In this document: positions 16,449-24,918 of the stretch, one piece after another
Numbering within the stretch: the stretch's first letter is position 1
How the letters are laid out: each line of letters begins with the position of its first letter
DNA from: Chloroflexota bacterium
GTDB taxonomy: Bacteria > Chloroflexota > Anaerolineae > UBA2200
DNA: 64,000 nucleotides
NCBI GenBank assembly: GCA_014360905.1
Contig: JACIWW010000005.1
Coordinates: 1 to 64,000, forward strand
Direction of reading: 5' to 3'
The notes under the pieces: generated by a model
Database searches by the model: none
What the model was told of the DNA's origin: nothing
The model's input: only the letters and a program-made list of their open reading frames with translations
Translations under genes and position numbers: made by a program

Positions 16449-17558
16449 TTAGTATCCAAACTCTAATTTCTTATGGCGCATGACTACACTTTCCACAAGT
16501 CCAATTCCCAAGAGCGTAGCCCACAAGGAACTGCCCCCATAACTGACTAGGGGCAATGTCAATCCCGTTACTGGCAGCAGCCCTACATTTACGGCGATAT
16601 TCACAAAGCACTGGAAGAAGATCATCGTGGCTACTCCGCAAGCAATCAGCCGCCCAAAAGCGTCTTGAGCCAGGCTGGCTGCGCGCAGGATGCGCCACAG
16701 CATAATCAGGAATAGCAATAATAGCACTAGGGCACCAATGAATCCAAATTCCTCACACAGAACGGAAAACACATAATCGGTATGTCGGACGCGTAGGAAA
16801 TACAGTTGGCTCTGTGTTCCATGCAGGAAACCTTTGCCAAACCAACCCCCAGAGCCAATGCTGATCAATGCTTGTCTTGCATTGTAACTTATGCCAGACA
16901 CATCACTGGCTGGGTTGAGGAACACCAGGATGCGCTGTTTCATGTAATCCTTAAGGGAAAACCAGACCACTGGCGCTATCGTTGCAGTTCCAAGTCCTAA
17001 CAAACCTAGATAGAGAAGGCGCGCTCCCGCTGTGAATACCATACCTATCCAGATGGCCATCAATACGATAGCCGTGCCAAAATCGGGTTGACGATAGATT
17101 AGGAGCACCGGTGGAATCATGAAGACTGCTGAAAGGAGAATCCACTGCGGCTCCTGCATACGTTCTTCCTTATCTGCCAGGTATTTGGCTAAAAATACAA
17201 TGAGGAGCACTTTAACCAATTCTGATGGCTGTACCGCTCTGCGCCATGTCAGCCAGCTCTGTGCTCCGAAGCCCACCCGCCCTACGGCCAACACCAGACC
17301 CAGGATGCCGATCGTTGCGATATAAAGGAGCCAGTGAATAGAACCCAGGAATTGGTAATTAATAGCAGCCGCAAGCAACAGAAGGAGCACTCCACTGCTT
17401 GCAGACACTATCTGGCGGAAGAAGCTCCGTTCCATCAATGGGTCATCGGCTTCAGTAGAGATAGTAGCGCTGTAGATTAGTGTTATGCCAATAGCCACAA
17501 TGCCGATCGTGATGAATAAGAGAAGAAGGTCGAAATTCTTCCAGAGGCGCTTGGTCAT
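16449..17558 (-). CDS. rodA: Rod-shape peptidoglycan polymerase RodA
   Basis: A SEDS-family glycosyltransferase that polymerises lipid II during side-wall growth together with PBP2. It has about ten membrane helices and SEDS signatures: QPDFGTAIVLMAIWIGMVF, GSGGWFGKGFLHGTQSQL, and VTGLTLPLVSYGGSSL near the C-terminus. Length 369 matches RodA rather than the longer FtsW. Its ATG overlaps the minE stop (ATGA). Its partner PBP2 (mrdA) is in the same gene run. Confidence 0.94.
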   Translation of the reverse strand: MTKRLWKNFDLLLLFITIGIVAIGITLIYSATISTEADDPLMERSFFRQIVSASSGVLLLLLAAAINYQFLGSIHWLLYIATIGILGLVLAVGRVGFGAQSWLTWRRAVQPSELVKVLLIVFLAKYLADKEERMQEPQWILLSAVFMIPPVLLIYRQPDFGTAIVLMAIWIGMVFTAGARLLYLGLLGLGTATIAPVVWFSLKDYMKQRILVFLNPASDVSGISYNARQALISIGSGGWFGKGFLHGTQSQLYFLRVRHTDYVFSVLCEEFGFIGALVLLLLFLIMLWRILRAASLAQDAFGRLIACGVATMIFFQCFVNIAVNVGLLPVTGLTLPLVSYGGSSLWATLLGIGLVESVVMRHKKLEFGY

Positions 17559-17860
17559 CTTGATGCTTCCGTTTTCCTTGTGCTCTGTTTAGTACTCCTG
17601 GTTGGAGACTGACGGTAACTGACAATGGGGATATCGGCCTCCAATTTGGTAAGCCCCTGTGCGTGCGAAAGCCTGATCTGAATGCCCTCGCGGTCTACCC
17701 TCACGTGCTTCGAAATCACGGTAATGATCTCGTTCTTGATCACATTCAACAGCTCGGGTGGAATGCCCGACCGATCGTGAATCAGCACCAGGCGGAGCCG
17801 TTCTTTTGCGATTGCTTTGCTGGTTTTTGATCTACCAAATAATCTCGAGAAGATGTTCAT
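17555..17860 (-). CDS. minE: Cell division topological specificity factor MinE
   Basis: Displaces MinC from MinD and stimulates the MinD ATPase, driving Min oscillation. The N-terminal amphipathic membrane-binding segment is MNIFSRLFGRSK. The contact helix region is AKERLRLVLIHDRSGIPPEL, and the dimerisation strands are ITVISKHVRVDREGIQIRL. I place the start at ATG 17860, where GAGAGGAG stands just upstream; six extra residues from 17878 are not family-like. Product is 101 residues with a basic C-terminal tail (STRKTEASR). Confidence 0.95.
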   Translation of the reverse strand: MNIFSRLFGRSKTSKAIAKERLRLVLIHDRSGIPPELLNVIKNEIITVISKHVRVDREGIQIRLSHAQGLTKLEADIPIVSYRQSPTRSTKQSTRKTEASR

Positions 17861-17926
17861 CGTTCTCCTCTCTGCCAAGTGAATCCTAACTGACTTTCGG
17901 CTCGTCGTCTGGTAAAACTCAGTCCG

Positions 17927-18724
17927 CTAGAAACGAAATAGACTTCGTAAGCGATTCAACAGGCCGCCACGCTCTTCAAGAATGGGCATGAAAGGCACCG
18001 TTTCGCCCAGTACACGGCGGGCGATGTTATGGAAGGCCTGACTAGCGAGTGTGCTCTGTTCGAAAGCAAGCGGTATGCCTTTATTGGCCGCAACGATAAC
18101 CGCTTCGTCTTCCGGGATGACTCCGAGCAGTTCAATAGCTAGGAACTCGATCACATCATAGGTATCGAGCATATCGCCGCGCTTGACCATAGCAGGTTTG
18201 ATGCGGTTGATGATCAATCGGCCTGGTCCCTTGCCGTTCATCTCAATAAGCCCGATAATGCGATCGGCGCTACGCACAGCAGAAACCTCTGGTGTAGTCA
18301 CGATGATTACCTCGTCTGCACCAGCTAGAGCGTTTTGAAAGCCAAGCTCGATGCCCGCTGGAGAATCAATAAGAATGAAATCATTATCGGCTTTCAACTC
18401 TTGGCAGATGGCTATCATGTCCTCACGAGTGATAGCGGTCTTGTCACTGGTCTGGGCAGCGGGAAGTAGATGCAAATTGGGCAGGCGCTTGTCCCGGATC
18501 AATGCCTGGAGCAAGTGACATTGTCCTTCGACCACGTCCACTATGTCGTAGATAATGCGGCTCTCCATGCCCATGATGATGTCTAGGTTACGTAGTCCAA
18601 TGTCCGTGTCAATCGCCGCTACACGCTGACCCAACAACGCCAGAGCAACGGCCAAATTAGCCGTAACAGTTGTCTTGCCTACCCCACCCTTACCCGAGGT
18701 AATAGTGATTGCTCTACCTGCCAT
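17927..18724 (-). CDS. minD: Septum site-determining ATPase MinD
   Basis: A deviant Walker A ATPase (SGKGGVGKTTVTANLA) that binds the membrane when ATP-bound and recruits MinC and MinE. The switch regions DTDIGLRNLDIIMG and DSPAGIE are intact. The C-terminal amphipathic membrane-targeting helix GGLLNRLRSLFRF is clear. Length 265 is normal. It lies between minC and minE in the expected order. Confidence 0.97.
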   Translation of the reverse strand: MAGRAITITSGKGGVGKTTVTANLAVALALLGQRVAAIDTDIGLRNLDIIMGMESRIIYDIVDVVEGQCHLLQALIRDKRLPNLHLLPAAQTSDKTAITREDMIAICQELKADNDFILIDSPAGIELGFQNALAGADEVIIVTTPEVSAVRSADRIIGLIEMNGKGPGRLIINRIKPAMVKRGDMLDTYDVIEFLAIELLGVIPEDEAVIVAANKGIPLAFEQSTLASQAFHNIARRVLGETVPFMPILEERGGLLNRLRSLFRF

Positions 18725-18763
18725 GTCATCCTATCCTTTTGTTCTGCTCAACTTGCTTCTTGG

Positions 18764-19471
18764 TTATTTGCCACTCCATGGTTCGGCCACAATGCGGCCA
18801 TCGAGCACGAAGGCAACTTCTGGTTGGAGACCTTTGCTTTTCTTCTCAGGTGATGTAGCAATGCAGTTGCCAATACGTAGTTGGGTAGGCATAAGCTCTA
18901 ATGCGCATACGATGGCGGTATTGTCGCCCAAAGCGCCTGCATGAACCATCCCGCGCAGCCTCCCCCATACCACTACATCCCCGCCGGCAATGATTTCTGC
19001 GCCTGGGTTCACATCGCCAATAACCACTACATGGCCGGGATGCCTGAGCGATTGTCCTGAGCGCAAAGTCCGCCGCAACAAGAGCCCCTCACTCGGCTCT
19101 TCCGCTGATGTACGTAGCCCTGTTTGATCCTGGACAACCTCTGGCAGGGCTAGTCTCACGCCTAAAGCTTGGGCTGCTTCAGCAGCGGATTCGGAGCCAG
19201 TCCGCAGGGATACCAGCTTGATGTCATGCTTCAGTAACAAGTCCATCAATTCTTTCAGTTCTATCTGAGCCAGATCGCGCTTGCCGATACTCAGATTTAC
19301 CTGGCTGCCGCGGAAAAAAGCGTCGGCCTGATCCAGTCGCAAGTCTAGTTCGCGCAGCAGTTCGCTCCAATCTCCTTCACCGAGAGCGATGGATAACCCT
19401 TTGCGCGTTCCCTTGATCCAGATCTTGGATTCCCCACTGGAGCGGGGTGGTATAATGGTTGCGGGAGTCAT
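18764..19471 (-). CDS. minC: Septum site-determining inhibitor MinC
   Basis: Blocks FtsZ ring formation away from mid-cell. The N-terminal domain (about 15-105) binds FtsZ. The C-terminal beta-helix domain (about 125-225) carries the hallmark RTLRSGQSLRHPGHVVVIGD and AEIIAGGDVVVWGRLRGMVH, which bind MinD. It begins just after mrdA with AGGAG eight bases before its ATG. Length 235 is usual. Confidence 0.95.
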   Translation of the reverse strand: MTPATIIPPRSSGESKIWIKGTRKGLSIALGEGDWSELLRELDLRLDQADAFFRGSQVNLSIGKRDLAQIELKELMDLLLKHDIKLVSLRTGSESAAEAAQALGVRLALPEVVQDQTGLRTSAEEPSEGLLLRRTLRSGQSLRHPGHVVVIGDVNPGAEIIAGGDVVVWGRLRGMVHAGALGDNTAIVCALELMPTQLRIGNCIATSPEKKSKGLQPEVAFVLDGRIVAEPWSGK

Positions 19472-19474
19472 AGG

Positions 19475-21412
19475 CTAATCTCCTGGTGGTGCTGCCACCA
19501 GTTCCTCGCTGGGTAGCAGTGGCAGACTATAGTAAGCGCGTAAAATCTGTGCTGCAATAGGTACGGCCACCTTGGCTCCTTCATGCCCTCCAGAAACGAA
19601 AACCACCAAGGCAATTTCTGGCTCTTCATAAGGAGCGAAGGCAGTAAACCAAGCATGAGTGGGCAGATAACCCTCGGCATCGCGAGGACCCGGGTACTCG
19701 GCTGTCCCCGTTTTGCCAGCAACAGCAACCTCTGCCAGATTCACTCGGTGTGCCGTGCCACGTGTCACCGCGGCACGCATACCCTCCCGCACGATCTCGA
19801 GGTTCTGTGCAGAGACGGGCACTTGGCGAATGACCTCGGGCGCATAGTCCTGTACGATACGTCCCTCGCTATCAATAATCCGATATACTACCTGGGGGCG
19901 ATACAGTTTACCACCATTGGCTATCGCAGCCGTAGCATTCAGCAATTGCAATGGAGTGACCAAGACATAACCCTGACCAATTACAGCGTTATAGGTATCA
20001 CCTGTCACCCATGGTTCACCATAGGTTACTCGTTTCCAGTAGTCATCTGGGATTAGCCCTGCAGCCTCACCGGGAAGGGCAATTCCCGTCAGCTCACCAA
20101 AGCCGAAAGCTCTGGCGTATTCGCCCAGCCTTTCGATGCCCAATCCATTGAAATCTTTGAATCCACCGCCGACTTGGTAAAAATAGATGTCACAAGACTG
20201 AGCGATGGCCTCCGTCACGTTCAAAGCACCATGTCCCCATATGTTCCAGCATTTGAATACCTGAGCCTTGACTGGGTCATCTGGGAAGTACTTGTTGGGT
20301 AACAGCAATTTGCCGGCACAAGTGAGCCTAGTCTTGTAGTCAATGACTCCCTCTTCTAGACCTGCAGCTGCCGGAATGATTTTGAACGTCGAACCTGGGG
20401 GATACTGACCACTAATGGCGTGATTGAGCAGTGGACGCTCTGGGTCAGCGCTCAGTTGCTCATAGTCCTGTGTAGTTATACCCCTAGCGAAAAGGTTGTT
20501 GTCATAACTTGGCAGCGACACCATGGCCAGGATTTCACCTGTCTGCGGATTCATAGCGACGACGACGCCAGCAGTTGACCCAACACGGCGCATGCCCTCT
20601 CTGAGCGCAGTTTCTGCCGCTCGCTGCAGATCCAAGTCCAGGGTCAGTATGATGCTATGCCCAGGTTGAGGAGGATCTATGGCCAGCACGTTTACTTCTC
20701 GTCCAAATGCGTCTACTTCGATATGCTTCTGTCCTTTGCGTCCGTGCAAAGCCTTTTCATATGTCGCTTCCACGCCCATCAAGCCGACTTGATCGTTGAT
20801 CGCATAGCCTTCCTCAGTTTGATCGAGGTAGTACTGTGCATGCTCTGCGGGAATGTATCCCAAATAGCCCACTAGGTGTGAAGTAAGACTTCCAGTAGGG
20901 TATTCTCGTCGGGGAACAACTTCCACAATGACCCCTGGCAGATATAGGTGCTCTTCCTCAATGAGAAAGGCAACTTGCTTGTCCACACCTTTCTTGATTG
21001 CTACGGGAAGATAAGGCGAAATGGTATCTCGCTCCAGGATTTCCTCAATCCCTAGCAAAGTGCCTGCTCCACCCAAGGAGGCTGTTTTGCTGCTGACCGG
21101 GATCTCCAGCAACTGGGATAGACGAGTCAGGATAGCCTGTCTTGCCTCTTTCTCTTTGGGCAAGGCAGCAGGGACAATGGAGATAGTATAACTCGGGATA
21201 TTTCGTGCCAAAAGACGGCCATAACGGTCATAGATCACACCTCGCGGTGCATCAACAGATACCAGACGGAAGCGATTGGCATCGGCTTGTAGTTGGTAAC
21301 TTTCGCTATGCAATATCTGCAGATGCCACAGTCGGCCGACCAGTACCGCAAAAGCGGCCAGGATTACGGCGCGAAATAGTATAATTCTCCATTTACCGTT
21401 ATCGCTGTTCAT
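19475..21412 (-). CDS. mrdA: Penicillin-binding protein 2, elongasome transpeptidase
   Basis: Cross-links peptidoglycan during elongation, in complex with RodA and MreC. A membrane helix lies at about residues 9-26, followed by the pedestal domain with APRGVIYDRYGRLLARN. The transpeptidase motifs are QYPPGSTFKI (SXXK), SCD in IAQSCDIYFYQVG, and KTGTAEYPG (KTG). Length 645 is normal. It lies between mreD and minC. The order mreBCD-mrdA-min-rodA on one strand supports co-transcription. Confidence 0.96.
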   Translation of the reverse strand: MNSDNGKWRIILFRAVILAAFAVLVGRLWHLQILHSESYQLQADANRFRLVSVDAPRGVIYDRYGRLLARNIPSYTISIVPAALPKEKEARQAILTRLSQLLEIPVSSKTASLGGAGTLLGIEEILERDTISPYLPVAIKKGVDKQVAFLIEEEHLYLPGVIVEVVPRREYPTGSLTSHLVGYLGYIPAEHAQYYLDQTEEGYAINDQVGLMGVEATYEKALHGRKGQKHIEVDAFGREVNVLAIDPPQPGHSIILTLDLDLQRAAETALREGMRRVGSTAGVVVAMNPQTGEILAMVSLPSYDNNLFARGITTQDYEQLSADPERPLLNHAISGQYPPGSTFKIIPAAAGLEEGVIDYKTRLTCAGKLLLPNKYFPDDPVKAQVFKCWNIWGHGALNVTEAIAQSCDIYFYQVGGGFKDFNGLGIERLGEYARAFGFGELTGIALPGEAAGLIPDDYWKRVTYGEPWVTGDTYNAVIGQGYVLVTPLQLLNATAAIANGGKLYRPQVVYRIIDSEGRIVQDYAPEVIRQVPVSAQNLEIVREGMRAAVTRGTAHRVNLAEVAVAGKTGTAEYPGPRDAEGYLPTHAWFTAFAPYEEPEIALVVFVSGGHEGAKVAVPIAAQILRAYYSLPLLPSEELVAAPPGD

Positions 21413-21482
21413 CCCATCAGAACTCTAACTGCGCTTTTTGCTCGCCTTGGATTACTACAAGCGAGCAGAGCTCATTACCGAT

Positions 21483-22010
21483 TTACATTACACGGCGATG
21501 TAACCACTGCATGATCCAATAGATAGGGTATATGATCACGGCATTCAATATCATACACGGCATGGTCACTTGCAGCAAGCTCGTCACCCAGGGCACTGCA
21601 CGCCCGGAGAATCGCAGGATGATCACATAAGCCAGGTTGTATATGCTGGTAGCGAGAATGCTGGCAGCAGCGGGTAACCAAGATGAGCCTTGGAAGACAC
21701 TGGGGCTGCCCAGACCAGTTGCTAGACTTGAGAGGCAAAGGGAGATAGTGATTGCTCCAAAAGAGCCGCTGGAGAGCAAATCGAGCATGAGGCCACCAGC
21801 AAGTGCCCAACCGATTCCTTCGCGGACATCACGAAGGAGGGTCCACGATACTACAACGAGTAGCATCAAATCGGGGACCACACCAAGTACCAAAAATTTG
21901 GGCATGACACTCGTCTGCAATAGGGCTACAATGAGCAGTAATGCACCGGCAAGATATGGGTTAATGGTACTCCTTTCCACACCGATGCGCGATTCGTTCC
22001 AAAAGCGCAA
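21483..22010 (-). CDS. mreD: Rod shape-determining membrane protein MreD
   Basis: A small integral membrane protein of the elongasome, with about five helices and typical MreD content (ALLLIVALLQTSVM, VPDLMLLVVVSWTLLRD, GGLMLDLLSSGSFGA). The open frame has TTG at 22010, with only weak ribosome-site support. An AGGAG is placed four bases before an in-frame ATT at 21965, which would give MNPYLAGALLLIVALLQ, a more typical MreD N-terminus. The start is therefore unsettled. It lies 28 bases after mreC. Confidence 0.9.
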   Translation of the reverse strand: MRFWNESRIGVERSTINPYLAGALLLIVALLQTSVMPKFLVLGVVPDLMLLVVVSWTLLRDVREGIGWALAGGLMLDLLSSGSFGAITISLCLSSLATGLGSPSVFQGSSWLPAAASILATSIYNLAYVIILRFSGRAVPWVTSLLQVTMPCMILNAVIIYPIYWIMQWLHRRVM

Positions 22011-22038
22011 TGCTCACGAGCAAGCGATATTTCTCAGG

Positions 22039-22866
22039 TTAAGGAGCATAATCAATTGGCACGAAACTCTGAATGACCAAGACTATTTCCAAGCGGTCAA
22101 ATTGGACCGCAGATTGAACCTGTACTTCCTGAAACATCTCCACATCGTTCCGCTTAACGGCTGTGACCTGGCCAATCACCAAGCGTTTGGGGAAATTGCC
22201 TCCCAAGCCGGAAGTGAGGACGATATCTCCCACTTGTACTTGCTCGCTTTGTTCGATGTAGCGCATAACTAGTCCCCGCGTTCCTTGCCCTTGCACCACA
22301 CCAGTGGCCCGTGAACTCTGGATGAGGGCATTGACGGAACTTGCTGGATCAGTCAGCAACATGACTCGCGCCGAATGCGGATATACCAATGTCACTCTGC
22401 CGACCAGTCCACGTGCCGTAACCACAGGCATCCCTACGGCTATCCCATCATTGGCGCCACGGTCAATGATAATATAGTGCAGTAGGTTGCTGGGGTCACG
22501 TCCAATGACTTCGGCAGCTAACAATTCATAGGTTGGATTAGCCAGCTTGAACTGCAATTGCTCGCGTAGAATCGTCCGCTCAATCTCTGCCTCGCGCAGG
22601 CGCACATTTTCGATCATCAAGCGGTCCACAGTATCCTGCAGTTCCTGGATGCGGGTCTGGAGCGTGTTCAGATTGCGCAAGGTCTGCACTCCATTGGCTA
22701 TCCTGACGCTGATCCAGTGGAAACTGTATTGGAGTGGTGCCAGTAAAGTGAAGACGACGTTCTCTACTGGCTGAAGGTGACCAGTTGGATGCAGAACCAT
22801 ACCACCCAACAATACCGCGATCAAGAGCAATGCCAGAGCTTTTGAGCGATCCCGCAATACACTCAA
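22039..22866 (-). CDS. mreC: Rod shape-determining protein MreC
   Basis: Links cytoplasmic MreB to the periplasmic or outer enzymes and activates PBP2. A membrane helix lies at about 10-25, followed by a coiled coil (LQTRIQELQDTVDRLMIENV) and two beta-barrel domains (EVIGRDPSNLLHYIIIDRGA, GLVGRVTLVYPHSARVMLL). It starts at TTG 22866, preceded by a GGAGGATAGGAA purine-rich stretch. Length 275 is normal. It lies between mreB and mreD. Confidence 0.94.
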   Translation of the reverse strand: MSVLRDRSKALALLLIAVLLGGMVLHPTGHLQPVENVVFTLLAPLQYSFHWISVRIANGVQTLRNLNTLQTRIQELQDTVDRLMIENVRLREAEIERTILREQLQFKLANPTYELLAAEVIGRDPSNLLHYIIIDRGANDGIAVGMPVVTARGLVGRVTLVYPHSARVMLLTDPASSVNALIQSSRATGVVQGQGTRGLVMRYIEQSEQVQVGDIVLTSGLGGNFPKRLVIGQVTAVKRNDVEMFQEVQVQSAVQFDRLEIVLVIQSFVPIDYAP

Positions 22867-22966
22867 ATTCCTATCCTCCGGGGCGATGCATCTGGCGCGC
22901 GAAAGAGGCTAATGCCTATGTGAAGCAAATGCCTTGCTGCATCCTAAGGCAGGCAAAGACTGCTCC

Positions 22967-24028
22967 CTAGCGCGTTGCTCGAACACGCTGCGTTGAAGCC
23001 AACACTTTGTGCAAAGAATCGAGATGCTCCAACACTTCTCCCGCTCCACGCACAACACAGGTCACCGGATCATCTGCGACGTACACGCGCATCTTCGTCT
23101 CTTGGGTCAGGCGCTCAGCCAGGCCCTGGAGTTGGGAGGCGCCTCCTGCCATCGCAATGCCTTGTTCTATCAGATCTGCCACGAGCTCAGGAGGTGTGTC
23201 ATCTATCGTCTCTTTGACGGTCGCGACAATGGTGCTGACAGAGCCGCTCAATGCCTCGCGTATCTCCACACTGCTCACCTCAATTGCCTGGGGTAATCCC
23301 GTAATCAGGTTGCGCCCATAGATGGTCATGGTCTTTTCCTCAGGCAGTGGACAAGCTGAACCAATAGCAATTTTGACGCGCTCGGCCATGCGATCCCCAA
23401 TCAGTAAATTGTACTTTTGACGCGCGTACTGGATGATTTCTTCATCCATTTCATCGCCAGCAATGCGAATGGAGCGGCTGACCACAATGTCGCCCAGGGA
23501 AATAACAGCTACCTCTGTCGTGCCGCCACCGACGTCAATGATCATGCTGCCCACGGATTCAGTAACGGGCAAACCGGCTCCCAACGCAGCAGCCATGGGC
23601 TCTTCGATTAGGTAAGCCTCGCGCGCACCTGCACTAAGGCAGGCGTCGTGTACGGCGCGTTTCTCCACTTCGGTGACACCGCTAGGGATGCCCACTACGA
23701 CACGTGGGCGGGGAAAAGGCATGCGGGTATGCTGATGGGCCTTGTTGATGAAGTAATGTAGCATTTTCTCTGTGACATCAAAGTCGGCAATCACTCCGTC
23801 GCGGAGAGGGCGTATGGCAACGATGCTGGACGGAGTGCGTCCGATCATTTCTTTGGCTTCGGCTCCAATGGCCAGCACTCGCTTAGTTTTCTTTTCAATC
23901 GCAACAACAGAGGGCTCGTTGATGACGATGCCTTGGCCACGGACGAGGACCAGAACAGTCGCAGTCCCCAGGTCTATGCTCATGTCACGAGAGAAAAGCC
24001 CTAGAATGGCATTGAGTGGGCTAAACAC
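22967..24028 (-). CDS. mreB: Rod shape-determining actin homologue MreB
   Basis: An actin-family ATPase that forms membrane-bound filaments directing cell-wall growth. Phosphate-binding motifs are DLGTATVLVLVRGQGIV and IIDVGGGTTEVAVISLGD; the adenosine motif is MAGGASQLQGL. It starts at GTG, after AGGAGAG. Length 353 is slightly longer than usual, with a basic C-terminal tail. The first residues (MFSPLNAILGLFSRD) form an amphipathic membrane-binding helix. Confidence 0.97.
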   Translation of the reverse strand: MFSPLNAILGLFSRDMSIDLGTATVLVLVRGQGIVINEPSVVAIEKKTKRVLAIGAEAKEMIGRTPSSIVAIRPLRDGVIADFDVTEKMLHYFINKAHQHTRMPFPRPRVVVGIPSGVTEVEKRAVHDACLSAGAREAYLIEEPMAAALGAGLPVTESVGSMIIDVGGGTTEVAVISLGDIVVSRSIRIAGDEMDEEIIQYARQKYNLLIGDRMAERVKIAIGSACPLPEEKTMTIYGRNLITGLPQAIEVSSVEIREALSGSVSTIVATVKETIDDTPPELVADLIEQGIAMAGGASQLQGLAERLTQETKMRVYVADDPVTCVVRGAGEVLEHLDSLHKVLASTQRVRATR

Positions 24029-24081
24029 GGAATCTCTCCTCTGTTACCCTGTTTTCACTCCCCGATAGGGAAACTCCACGA

Positions 24082-24759
24082 TCATTCTTTCTCTTTGGAA
24101 GAGGTCTCTTCGCCTGCTTCTGGTTTGGCCTTTTCCTTCTTGCCCACTACCTCTACCTCGGGCATCTCTGCTGCGGCTGCCACTTCCTCTATTTCCTCTT
24201 CCTCTGGCGGCAGAATCTTGACCACCACTTCATCTGGGTCGGTCAATACCTCGATAGCCTCGCTTAGTTTGAGATCTCGGACCAGGATAGCCTGGTCAAT
24301 AGCGGTCAAATCCGCCAGGTTAACCTCTATGTGTGGAGGCAAATCACCAGGCAGACACTCAATCTCAATGGTATCCAAACCCTGGAATAGAAGCCCTTGG
24401 CCGCTTTTCACTAACGGCGATTCTCCAACTAGGACGATGGGCAGATCGGCAGTGATTCTCTCGGTCATCACTACCTCGTAAAAGTCTACATGCAGCATAG
24501 CACGGCTAATGACATCGCGCTGTAATTCACGTACAAGGACGCGCTTCGGCTCTTCCAGTCCTGCTACGTTGAGAGTGATCAAGCGGTTGGTGCCCGCTTC
24601 CCTCAGCACCTGGCGTAATGCGCGTTCTGGCACTTGCAGGCTGACTGGTTGCGTGCGGTGACCGTACACCACGGCCGGCACATATCCTGCTCGCCGCAAT
24701 TGTTTGACTGTCTTGCCAGTGACAGTGCGTAATTCTGCTTGTAACACAATTTCTTCCAT
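24082..24759 (-). CDS. rplY: 50S ribosomal protein L25, Ctc type
   Basis: A 5S rRNA-binding protein of the long TL5/CTC form. The N-terminal L25 domain (1-92) has VTGKTVKQLRRAGYVPAVVYG; the C-terminal beta domain (95-190) has IEIECLPGDLPPHIEVNLADL. A strongly acidic and Lys/Glu-rich tail (about 195-225) follows. It leads the minus-strand run that continues into mreB 53 bases later, so shape genes may be read from its promoter. Confidence 0.95.
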   Translation of the reverse strand: MEEIVLQAELRTVTGKTVKQLRRAGYVPAVVYGHRTQPVSLQVPERALRQVLREAGTNRLITLNVAGLEEPKRVLVRELQRDVISRAMLHVDFYEVVMTERITADLPIVLVGESPLVKSGQGLLFQGLDTIEIECLPGDLPPHIEVNLADLTAIDQAILVRDLKLSEAIEVLTDPDEVVVKILPPEEEEIEEVAAAAEMPEVEVVGKKEKAKPEAGEETSSKEKE

Positions 24760-24815
24760 GAACTCGACCTATTCTCCTTTACACGACGATATGATGAGAA
24801 CTCAAACAACATCTA

Positions 24816-24844
24816 ATCATACATCAGAGCCCATACAATGTCAA
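24816..24844 (-). promoter_or_regulatory. Promoter of rplY and the mre-min operon
   Basis: On the minus strand TTGACA and TATGAT are 17 bases apart, a strong sigma-70 match. The leader would be about 50 bases. No other comparable promoter was noticed between here and gltX. Confidence 0.7.
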
Positions 24845-24864
24845 ACAAACCGAGGCACTGCCAT

Positions 24865-24893
24865 TTGTCAGAGGGTAAAAGCTATGGTAGGAT
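24865..24893 (+). promoter_or_regulatory. Promoter of the GH-like/O-antigen ligase operon
   Basis: TTGTCA and TAGGAT are 17 bases apart, with the ribosome site AAGGAT and the ATG about 20-25 bases beyond. It is divergent from the rplY promoter. Confidence 0.55.
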
Positions 24894-24918
24894 AAAAAAC
24901 TGACTTGTAAGGATTTGA

